Origin: Tolypeutes matacus
Taxonomy: Eukaryota > Chordata > Mammalia > Cingulata > Chlamyphoridae
DNA: 64,000 nucleotides
Direction: 5' to 3'
NCBI GenBank assembly: GCA_026826555.1
Contig: JAKSZT010054396.1
Coordinates: 12,265,009-12,329,008, forward strand
Positions 55,713 to 64,000 of the stretch are shown piece after piece. Each line of letters begins with the position of its first letter. Positions within the stretch are counted from its first letter, which is position 1. A model generated the notes under the pieces. It had not been told where the DNA came from and searched no databases. It saw nothing but the letters and a program-made list of their open reading frames with translations. The position numbers were made by a program, and so were the translations under genes.

Positions 55713-58700
55713 CTGGGGAGACAGCCGCACCAGCCACGGTGGGCGCCTCGCGGGCCTCGCCCACGCTGCCCAGCCCTCCTCCCCCCATCCCACACCGCCC
55801 GCCCCAGCCTAGCCCATCCCCTCCAGGCTCAGGGATAGGTTTTCAACCGAGTGGATCAGAAGGCGATAGGTGGGTGGGAAAAAGACCCTGGTGATTCTGA
55901 TTCGCCCCTTGTTCAGAGCCACTGCTCTTGTTCAATAACTCCATTTACAGAAGAGGAAACTGAGGCACAGTGAGGACTGATGTACCCAAGACCTGAGTTG
56001 GGACTAGAAGGCAGATTTCCCCATGCCCGGGACTCAAGGGGCTCCTTTTCCCCCATCCCACCGTTCTAGAATCCTTACCCCATTAAAATCAATTCCCACT
56101 TCTCTCCTCTCAGCTTCTGATCGATGTAGACCCTGGCCTTCCCCCTCGTTAGCCCCGCTACTCACTCACTCACTCACTCACTCACTCACTCACTCACTCA
56201 CTCACTCACTCACTCACTCACNNNNNNNNNNCACTCACTCACTCACTCACTCACTCACTCACTCACTCACTCACTCACCCGCGCAGCCAGCACCCAGGCC
56301 CCTTCCTATCTTTGTTCCCGAGCTCCGCACCTTTTAATTTCTGCTGGATGGCGTAGCGGGCCTTCCGCTCCTGATCGAGTTCGTTACACAGGGTATCTGG
56401 AACACATGGGGAGGGGTGGGTGAGGAAACGCAGGCTGCCCTCCGGCCGGGGTCACAGCCCAGGACTCGGCTTCTCTCCTGGGCGCAACCCGCGTAGAAAC
56501 TACTCCCGGGGGATGGGAGGGGGGAACACCGACGCTCCAAACTGCCGCCTGACGGAGGAAGGAAATGGCCTGGGATGGCGCTTAAAGGCAGACGGATCTA
56601 ACCAAAATTAAAGCAAACTTAGGCATTACTTCCCAGGTAATTTTACGCCTCGATTTTTAATTTAGAAACCATGGAAATTGCCGCGATAAGAAGTTCAATC
56701 ACTCCATGTAATGATGCCTGCAAGCCGTTTGCTGGGCTCGCTTGCCATTCTGAGGCTAATCAGAGTATACAAAGGATATTAAATAAAAAAAATAATTGTT
56801 AAATTACCTTCCATTTAAATCCAAATGACTGAGCCAACATTGCGGCTCCTGCCAGAGGAGAGGCAGTTACGGCCCGTGCACGCGCTCACCTGAACTCGCG
56901 TCTTACCTCTGACAATTTGCAGCTGTTGCACCATTTCTTCTCGATAAGCCAATTCCCTCTTCATTTGATCCTGAAAATTATCTGTGCAAATTGATTAAGT
57001 GAGAGCTGTTAGGCACAGCCCCCTCCCCCGGCCCCACTTCCCCACTCTCCTCCCCTCCCCCACTCTTCCCCGCCGTCGTCGGCCTCGCGGGAAACCAGGG
57101 AAGGGTTCGGCTGCTCCGGCTTTGGGGTCCCGGGGCAGGTCCGGGGCGCGTGAGAGAAAGGCTCCAGCGGTGAGGTGGGGCGGGACGGGACGGGACAGGA
57201 CGGAGGTACCTTTGAGACTCTGAAATTCCCGCTCCAGCTTCTTGCGGAGCTCCATTTGCTCCAGAAGCAGTTTTTGCAATTCGTCTGTGAAAGGGCAAAA
57301 GTGGGAGGTGAGGGAGGGGCGGGCCTCTGGAAGTGCTCAGGCAGCTCCCAGAGGGGGAGGGTTGGGGAGGATACGGCCTGAGGGAGATAGGCAGAGGCTC
57401 TCTGCACGCAGGCTTTCCTATTTGCACCCAAAGGATTCCGGCAGGAAGCGGGCCTAGGGGGTTGGATGCTCTGGGAGAATCCAAGTCAGGAGGTGAAGAG
57501 TCCATTGCTTTAAATTGTACCTAAATGCCTAATCTTAGAGGCTGGCTGGGGAGGACTATTTCTCCCTTCAAATGACACATCTAATCTCTCCTTTCAGTAA
57601 TACAAAGCAGGGAGTCCCCCAATGTCTTCCGAAAATCTGGTCAAAGCCTTGGACCCCTTCCTCGGAAAAATACACATAACAACAGCTTGCCTACAACTTC
57701 AGTAGATCCCTGTACCCCAAATCCATGCTAAGAACCCCCAAATAAAGTACCAGTGATTTTGAAGTTAATGGTTTATTCTGTTAAATCTGTAACTGGGGAG
57801 AGTGAGTGACCACCAATGCCCCCTTCCTCCCCCAACAATTTCCAAGCCCATCCCTGCACTGGGGTGGGGGGAGCAGCTGGGTGTAGAAGGCTCAGTTAGT
57901 GCCCTCAGAAACCAGCTCCTGAAGTGGGCGAGGTGACTGTCCTGACCATGGAATCTTTGGTATCTGGACCCTCCCCATGGAGGAGGCTCCTCTAAAGCCT
58001 CCCCTAGCTGGCACCCAGAAAATACAAGCATGGGAGATGGAGAGGCACAGTGGGATGACAAGTTCCCTTATTCTGTACCTCAAGCCACACTCTCCCCCTT
58101 GCAGAGTGAGCAGAAACTTCAGGATTCCATTCTACAAGAAAGCCTCCATCCTCACCCCATTTAGAGCCCGGGTGTGTGTGTGGGGGTGGGGGTGGAACTG
58201 TGATACATTAATTCCAGTGAGGGGGGGGAATCCTCTCTCATACATTCCTTAAATATGTGCCTCCCTGCAATCTTGCTGTTCAGAAGAATTGAGCTTTCCA
58301 GTGAGTCTGGGAGACCCAGATGCAGATTGTCCTGTCTGGTAGTTCAGAGGCATCAAGTCTTGAGAATCACTGTTAATGCCCTTTCTCACCTGGTTATTCA
58401 GACAGGTCGGGAACCTTGGAGAACTCAAACTTCCAACAAACCTCTGGGGGGCTGGTTCACTCCCTCCACCCCCTACCCTCATATACACATGTCAAGCCAG
58501 GATGTGTCCAGAAAATTTATCCTTTCCACTCAATGAAAACAGAGTCCCCCATTCCCCCCAAGAGTGTCGTCTTTCCCACACTCACCCAGCAGAAGCAATG
58601 ACACCCCCTCCACGGGAAGGGCCCATTTCCTGGCCTGAAGCATAGTGTAACCCCCATTTCACAGATTTAACCTCACCTCTGGCCAGGTTCTCGATATCCT

Positions 58701-61700
58701 TCTCCACTAGCTGAGTTCCTGTGACATCCAGGGTGAGCCCCTCTTCGCCTGGGATACAAGGGGGAGTAAGAGGGGTTCCTCTCCTGGGAGAGGCCTTGGG
58801 AGGAGAGGGGTGAGCTTCCCGGAATTGTAACAAGCCAGGGACCCACTCCAGAACATCTGCTTTTGGAGGAGACAGTTTCAGGCATCTAGGACTGCCCATC
58901 CTTTTGGGGGAGTAGGACAATGACCTTTCACCTAATGTTGTGGGCTCTGGGCTATTTTAGGGCAGGAAGTTCCCTTTGACCTGTTTCATGTGGGTGAGAG
59001 TGTCCTTTATTTCCTTTTAATAATCCTCCCCCTTTTCCAATACCTGGAAAAGCCCCAAACCCACAAGAGGTAGGCCCTCAGAAAACCTGGTCTGCGTCTT
59101 GCCAGCGTTAAGTATTAATCTGCCCACCGCGGAAAGGGACAAGCAACTGCTTGATTGAGGAAGTCTTCGTCCTAGCAAGTCAGCGAAAACCTGGGCATCC
59201 CAGGCACCATCTCCCGCGTGGAGGTGGGGCGGGAGGGGTCCCCGGTCTCACCTCGGTCCGTATTTGCGGGACTTGGCTGGGAGATACTCCTTTGGTCTGG
59301 ATAGGATTTCCTTGTCTCCAAATCGTCGGTGGTGGAGTGATTGTCTTCCTTATCTGGCTCTTAAAGGCAATAAACCGAGTTTCAAGGAGAGGTAAAGATA
59401 CCATGACCTCGAGAGGCCAGAGCAACCGCTGTCGGGGCGCTCGAGCCCTAATTCAGAGCGTCGAGGCCGCCGCGGATCCCCGCCTGTGAGCCCGGACATG
59501 CATCCTCAGGCTTTGGGCTGGGAACTCCCGCCCTTCTCGCCCCTCCCGGGTTTGCTTATTTCCAGGCTCCGCGCCTAGGCCCCCAACCCCTCGGAAAAAG
59601 AGCAAGACGAGAAGCCGAGCCCACCAGAGACGAGCGACCTACATCCCGCGCCGATACTGGGGCACCGCGAGCGCGCTTAGCCGCCAGGTCTGCCGGCGCG
59701 GCTCCCGCCGAGAACGCCGCCCAGCTGGCGACTTGGGGGACGGTGTGTGTGTGCATGTGTGGGGTGTAGGTAGGACATTCTCCCGGGCTGGGCTGTCTCG
59801 CCGGTTTGGATTTCCGAGACCCTCAGCCCCTCTGCAGGCTGCCAGGTCCTGCGCGCTTGTCCCTGGTGGCCCCGGCCGAGCGAGCCGGCCCTCTGCCCCG
59901 ACCCGGCGTGGTCACGGGGACCCCAAGGCCAAAACCACTCGCCGAGCAAATGCGAGACCTTGAAGGGGATGCCAGATGCGACATTTAAAATATTTCAACG
60001 CCGTGTATGGGCGTGTGTGTAGGTGCAGCGGAGAACTTTTTTTTTTAAGTAACTAAACGATGGAAGTTGGTGGGAGTTTTCGCTTAGCCTCCTTTTTCCC
60101 TTCATTATTTGCTCCCTCTCTTTTTCTCTTGCTTCCCTCGCAGTCCTGCCCTGCTCCCCACCCTCGGTGGGAGGTTTCCTCCACGCACCCGGCAGCTGCC
60201 TCGGCAGGGGTGGGGGTAGGGCGTTACCGTGGGCCTCGGGGGTGCAGAGGTAGGAGGCCGCGGGCACCAGCGCCGCCACCGCGCTCTTCACGTGCTCGTC
60301 CCGCTCGGGCGCGTACACCTGCGGCGGCCAAAAAACGACAGGCGGTTACCCCGGGGCCTAGCGGCTGCCCTAAATCGCCCAGCGACACGCGGCGTCGGGC
60401 GGGGGGGAACGCCGAGGGGGGTGGCGGAGTTCGGCGCGCCCGCGAGACCCGCACGCCCGGGGCGGCCGTGACGCACGCAGCGCAGCCTTGCGCCCTAAGG
60501 CGTCCGCGTCACCGTGGTGGATTCAGGGTAATTATTAGGCTCGCGAGAAAATTACCCGAAACACAAAGCGGCTCCCCAGCCAAGAGTCGTTCAGTGCTGC
60601 ACCCCCCTTCTTCCCCCGCCTCCTTTTTGGCATTTTCCCTCCCTCCTGTGCCCGCGCCTCGTCCCCGGCATAAATGACGCCTTTTCGCATCCGGTTAGCT
60701 ATTAGTTTTAATGGACCGAATGGAAATGTCCAGGTGTGCGCACCCACTTTCAAAAGGGCCATCGGTCCCGGCCTAGCCGCACACTCCACTACACACAAAG
60801 CCTTGGCCCAGCCGACCCGAGAGCCCCCCTGCCGCCCCCACCATTGTGCCTGCTCCTGCCCTTCCTCCCCGCACATCTCGGCAGCTTCCCACCAACGAAT
60901 CTTGCGGTTCCCAAGGCGGGAGTCCGAAGAGACTTGGAGAACTGCGAGTTGGGTTGGGGTACCGGGAGATTCCGGGACCCTGCACTGCGGGGACCCCGCC
61001 GGAGTTGAGGCCGCGCCCTGCTCTCCAGGCCCGCTCGTCTCTTCCCCTCCTCCCCTACTCCCCTCCCGGCTCTGACCCCCCACCCGGGAGCGCGCGCTCC
61101 TGGACTGGCCTCGCGAGCTTTTTCTCTGGATCCTTTCTTTCCTCCTCTCTCTTCCTCCAGACCCTTTTTTTTTTTTCGCTTTCTTTCTCTGCGTGTCTGG
61201 CAGTCTTTTCTTGTCTCTTCCCTACCCCTATCAACAAAAACACACCACACACCGTCTGCAAGCCCGGGACCCGCAATCTAGGGTGCCACCGAGGCTAGCT
61301 CCACAGCGCGCCCAAGGCCGGGCCTGCCGCGAGCGGCGACGCCCGTGGCACCAACACCCGCTCGGAACAAAATCCCGGCTCCCCGACTCGGCCCCTGCCT
61401 GCTTCTCCGCGGTGGGGAGGGGAAGCGGGGAGGCACCACTAGCGGGGCGGGCGGGGGGCTCACCTTGGCCGGCGCGGGGCCCCCCAGCGGCCCGCACGGC
61501 TCTCGCAGCTCGTAGCCGCCGCTCGGAGGGCTTCTCTCGGGTCGCCTCACCACGTCATCAGTAGCCGGGTCTCCGAAAGCGGGCCGGCCAACGGTGGGCG
61601 GCCTGAGGCAGCGCCGGGGTCCCGGGCTGCAGCCATCGGGAGAGTCTACTGGGCCGTCGGCGCCCGAGGAGGTGGCGGACGGGGGCCCTGCGGGCGGGTC

Positions 61701-63656
61701 GCTGTCGGTGCCGCCTCCAGCACTCGGCGCGCCGGGCTCAGCCTCGCCCTGAGCGCCCTCGTCGTCGGGGAAGCGGTTGGATTCCACGTCCACCTCGGGC
61801 TCGTCGGCCGTGTCCACATCGGGCGAGGCGGAGTGGTAACTGGAGCTGCCCTCGCTCAGAAAGTCCGGACTCACGTAGCCGCCGCCAGTCCCAGTGCCAG
61901 GTCCGGGTCCTCGGACGGGTCCTGCACCGTACGCGTCGCGGGTGCTACCGTAGAGCTTTGCGATGCTCTCGGCGTCCTTAACCACTGGCCGGAAGGCGGA
62001 CACATAGGAGCCTTTGCGCGCGGCCGGCGGCGGCGGGGGCGGTAGCGGGGCCAGCGGCGGCGGGAGTGCCTCGTCGGCGCCGTCCTCGTCCAGCGGTCCG
62101 CGGGACAACGCGCTCGGACAGCGCTCCTCTGCGCCCAGGCCTCCCTCCTTGGCGGGATCCGCACCGTCCAGGGGCTCCGGGCCGCCGCCGCCCGCAGCCG
62201 CCGCAGCAGCCGCCGCCGCCGCCGCTACAGCGGCCGCCACAGCCTTGGCCTGGCTCTGTGCAGCGGGGTAGGGCGGCACCGGGAGGCTTCCTGCCGCCGG
62301 CCAGAACATGGGGAACGTCGGGTACACAGTGGCAGCGGCTGCCGCGGCGGCCACGGCTGCTGCGTCCTTGACTGCCCCGGTGGGCTGGTGCCCCCAGAAC
62401 ATGGCTCCGCCGCCCGGACCTGCCCCGGCCCCCGGGGGCAAGTGGCCCGCTCCCGGGCCGCCCGCACCCCCTCCAGTGCCCGCACCCCCGCCACTCCCAG
62501 TGCCTGGGCCTCCCTTAGGCTCCCCCGCGCCCAGCACTGGGTCGTCCTTCTTGGGGCAGAGGCCGAACGCGGTGGGGAAGCCATAAGGATGCGGGAAAAG
62601 CGGTGGGGGCAGCTTCTGCAGGAGGCCAAAGCCCTTGCTGGGCACCGGGATCACCGGGTAGCTGCGTACGCCGGCACCGCCTCCAGGTCCTCCGGGTCCG
62701 GCGGAGCCGCCGGCTCCAGCCGCCAAGCCAAGGCCGCGCTGTGGGTGCGGAGGAGGCGGTCCCGGAGGTCCGGTCGCCTCATCTTCTCCACAGCGCAGGC
62801 TCTTGTGGGGCGGTGGACCTGGGGCCATCTCCGCGCCGCATCCGGGACCACCGGTGCCAACACCGCCGGCACCACCCTTCCCCTGCCCACCCGACCCTCC
62901 ATTAGCACCGCCGCCGCCGCTCCCCTGCAGTGAGAAAGTCCGCTTGCGCGTGCCGCCATTGAACATGGCCTTGACGTCCTCCCATGCATGGCTCAGCTCG
63001 TCCGTGGCCGACTTGTCACTGAGTTTGAGGTGACGGCGCCAAGAATTGAAATTGGCGGCGTCGGGTTGAGTGTATTTGGCGTCGGGTGTGCGGTGTGAGT
63101 GGAAGATGAACTTGTTGGGTGAGAAGTACATGCTGCAGTAGCCGCACTTGATGCACTTGGCACGCGAGCTGTTGTAACGCGCGGGGATGAAGCTACCACG
63201 CGAGCCCCACGCGCACTCGTGCACCACATCGAAGGCGAAGTTCTCCGGCAGCTTGGGTGGCTTGTGCTCGCCCAGGAACGACTTGCACAGGCGCTCGGCC
63301 TCGCGCTTGGTGATCATGCCGCAGCGGCGCGAGGAGATGGGCATGGCCCCGGCCCGACGCAGAATCTCCAGCTGCACCGGCGTGCACTGCACGCACGTGA
63401 TGCCCAGGGCCACACGGCGGTTGTGGATCTCGTTGTAGCTGTAGTTCTTGAGTAGTGTGTTGGAGATCTGCGCCAGGCACAGGCGCTCTTGGCCGTCGAT
63501 GACCAGCGACACGATAGGCACCCCGTACAGCGACGTTTCGCCCACCTGGTTGGGTTTGAGAGCGCTGGAGCCGGAGTACGGCTGCAACTCCTGCTTGGAG
63601 TTGGGCGAGGAGCTGCCCTCGCGCCCCGGCCCCAGCTGAGTGGTGAGAGCCTCCAT
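55618..63656 (-). CDS. SKOR1: SKOR1, SKI-family transcriptional corepressor 1
   Basis: SKOR1 (CORL1, LBXCOR1) is a nuclear corepressor of the SKI/SNO/DACH family. It partners LBX1 in dorsal spinal interneurons and dampens SMAD signalling. The CDS joins 63656-61464, 60318-60228, 59359-59252, 58748-58677, 57284-57210, 56981-56907, 56396-56331 and 55712-55618. That is 2775 nt, 924 residues plus TAG, with GT-AG at every junction and no frame break. Domains: SKI/SNO/DACH fold, residues about 40-130; SMAD4-binding SAND-like zinc region about 138-215, with H146, C148, C168, C171, H186 and H188 as likely ligands; a long Gly/Pro/Ala-rich middle with alanine runs; and a C-terminal coiled coil at about 822-893. 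The start MEALTTQLGP follows a 3' splice site 10 nt upstream, so the 5' UTR begins in an exon outside the window. Confidence 0.97.
56161..56279. repeat. (ACTC)n microsatellite with 10-N gap
   Basis: Tetranucleotide ACTC repeated on both sides of N at 56222-56231, in the last SKOR1 intron. The true length is unresolved. Confidence 0.95.
56331..56396 (-). CDS. SKOR1: SKOR1 coding exon 7, coiled coil
   Basis: 66 nt, phase 1 to 1, residues 872-893 (DTLCNELDQERKARYAIQQK region). Acceptor TTCCAG, donor GTGCGG. Confidence 0.93.
56600..56830. promoter_or_regulatory. Candidate intronic enhancer in SKOR1
   Basis: Unique A+T-rich block between exons 6 and 7 with several homeodomain-type cores (CCAAAATTAAAGC, GGTAATTTTACG, GGCTAATCAG, ATAATTGTTAAATTACC) amid G+C-rich introns. 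Confidence 0.4.
56907..56981 (-). CDS. SKOR1: SKOR1 coding exon 6, coiled coil
   Basis: 75 nt, phase 1 to 1, residues 847-871 (DNFQDQMKRELAYREEMVQQ region). Acceptor TGCACAG, donor GTAAGA. Confidence 0.93.
57210..57284 (-). CDS. SKOR1: SKOR1 coding exon 5, coiled coil
   Basis: 75 nt, phase 1 to 1, residues 822-846 (DELQKLLLEQMELRKKLERE region), with leucines at heptad-like spacing. Acceptor TTCACAG, donor GTACCT. Confidence 0.93.
57400..58660. other. SKOR1 intron 4, no feature
   Basis: Intron between exons 4 and 5. No repeat or gene recognised apart from G-rich runs near 58170-58235. Confidence 0.5.
58677..58748 (-). CDS. SKOR1: SKOR1 coding exon 4
   Basis: 72 nt, phase 1 to 1, residues about 798-821 (GEEGLTLDVTGTQLVEKDIE region). 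Acceptor ATCCCAG, donor GTGAGG. Confidence 0.93.
59252..59359 (-). CDS. SKOR1: SKOR1 coding exon 3
   Basis: 108 nt, phase 1 to 1, residues about 762-797 (EPDKEDNHS start, serine-rich). Acceptor TTTAAG, donor GTGAGA. Confidence 0.93.
60228..60318 (-). CDS. SKOR1: SKOR1 coding exon 2
   Basis: 91 nt, residues 732-761 plus one base. Begins VYAPERDEHVKSAV and ends CTPEAH. Acceptor GCCGCAG, donor GTAACG. Confidence 0.93.
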
Positions 63657-63666
63657 GCCGCCGCTC
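61464..63666 (-). CDS. SKOR1: SKOR1 first coding exon
   Basis: The acceptor TTTTGCAG lies at 63667 and the exon begins 10 nt before the ATG (63654-63656). It encodes residues 1-731 and ends ...CGGCCAAG with donor GTGAG (61459-61463), phase 0. It contains both conserved SKI-family domains and the low-complexity middle. The reading frame stays open for 61 codons past the donor, to 61278. Confidence 0.96.
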
Positions 63667-64000
63667 CTGCAAAACAGAGAAAGCAGAGAGCAGATGAGCC
63701 ATTTTCAGCGCCGCCGCTGCAACTCGGGCCCGCCCAGCGGGGCGCGCTGAGTCGGGCGCCCGGGGAAACTTGGCAGTTGGGAGTCCAAACTCATTCGACC
63801 CCCTGGACGGGTGCCTTTTGTTATTCAGACACGTGCTGGCACCCGAACAAAAGCCCCCGGGGTTTAGGGGAGGAGAGAGGTAATAGAAACTCCAGGAACG
63901 CCCCCAGTCTCCTTTTCCGATTGGGGAGGAAGTGGGGCTCAGAGATTGAGAATAACTTGCCCAAGGCCACACAGCAAAGCCATTGCCGAACCCTGGTGCC
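63667..64000 (-). other. SKOR1 intron upstream of the start-codon exon
   Basis: Starts with acceptor TGCAG. It holds a MIR-like trace (AATAACTTGCCCAAGGCCAC at about 63950) and no upstream exon inside the window. Confidence 0.6.

Larger units (their letters stand above)
60200..63800. promoter_or_regulatory. CpG island over SKOR1 5' coding region
   Basis: Sustained high G+C and CpG density across exon 1, its flanks and exon 2. CpG islands over first coding exons are usual for developmental regulator genes. Confidence 0.75.

Noticed and set aside
60060..60677. 205-codon + strand ORF opposite SKOR1 exon 2
   Set aside because: Low stop frequency in CpG-rich DNA; the opposite strand has the conserved, spliced SKOR1 frame.
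61833..63438. Several + strand ORFs antisense to SKOR1 exon 1
   Set aside because: They are shadows of the SKOR1 frame in G+C-rich repeats of Ala, Gly and Pro codons.

Overview
This is mammalian nuclear DNA, most likely from an armadillo (Dasypus or a close relative). The main evidence is a set of roughly thirty tRNA-derived SINEs of the kind known from armadillos (DAS-type): a head with pol III A and B boxes, then a short linker or a longer body, and an A-rich tail. Many have clear 7-18 bp target-site duplications. LINE-1 elements, ERVL- and ERV1-type LTRs, and old L2, MIR and hAT debris make up most of the first 46 kb.

Layout. 1-5.1 kb: a young L1 (L1-A) in + orientation, entering from outside the window, with two SINE insertions and a 400-N gap. 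5.1-10.0 kb: old L1/HAL1-like fragments with SINEs, two of them dimeric. 10.0-18.6 kb: L2, MIR, a solo LTR with a 5-bp duplication, and SINEs. 18.6-27.2 kb: an old antisense L1 containing a full-length young L1 (L1-B, 19390-25707) and a short antisense L1 (L1-C). 27.4-41 kb: an MLT1-like LTR, the 3' half of an ERVL provirus (integrase, dUTPase, 3' LTR) and two ERV1-like LTRs, one with four nested insertions. 41-49 kb: mostly unique sequence with MIR, L2, a hAT-type element and more SINEs.

Two genes are supported. A U6 snRNA gene at 49475-49580 (+) has a complete type-3 pol III promoter: octamer, PSE and TATA. Its upstream sequence resembles the human RNU6-1 promoter. SKOR1 (55618-63656, - strand) is a SKI-family transcriptional corepressor gene. 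It reads through eight coding exons with consensus splice sites and an intact 924-codon frame. Its 5' UTR exon lies beyond the window. The two genes are convergent and about 5 kb apart. As I remember it, RNU6-1 and SKOR1 are also neighbours in human 15q23, so this looks like conserved synteny. AT-rich blocks dense in homeodomain-type motifs around SKOR1 are candidate enhancers.

I found no undescribed gene system. The most informative observations are mosaic identity between the two young L1s (about 800 bp without a difference inside elements that otherwise differ by about 5% or more), dimeric SINEs with a 17-bp internal tandem array, three perfect Pumilio-type sites in the SKOR1 3' UTR, and two N gaps that neighbouring sequence shows to be empty or redundant.
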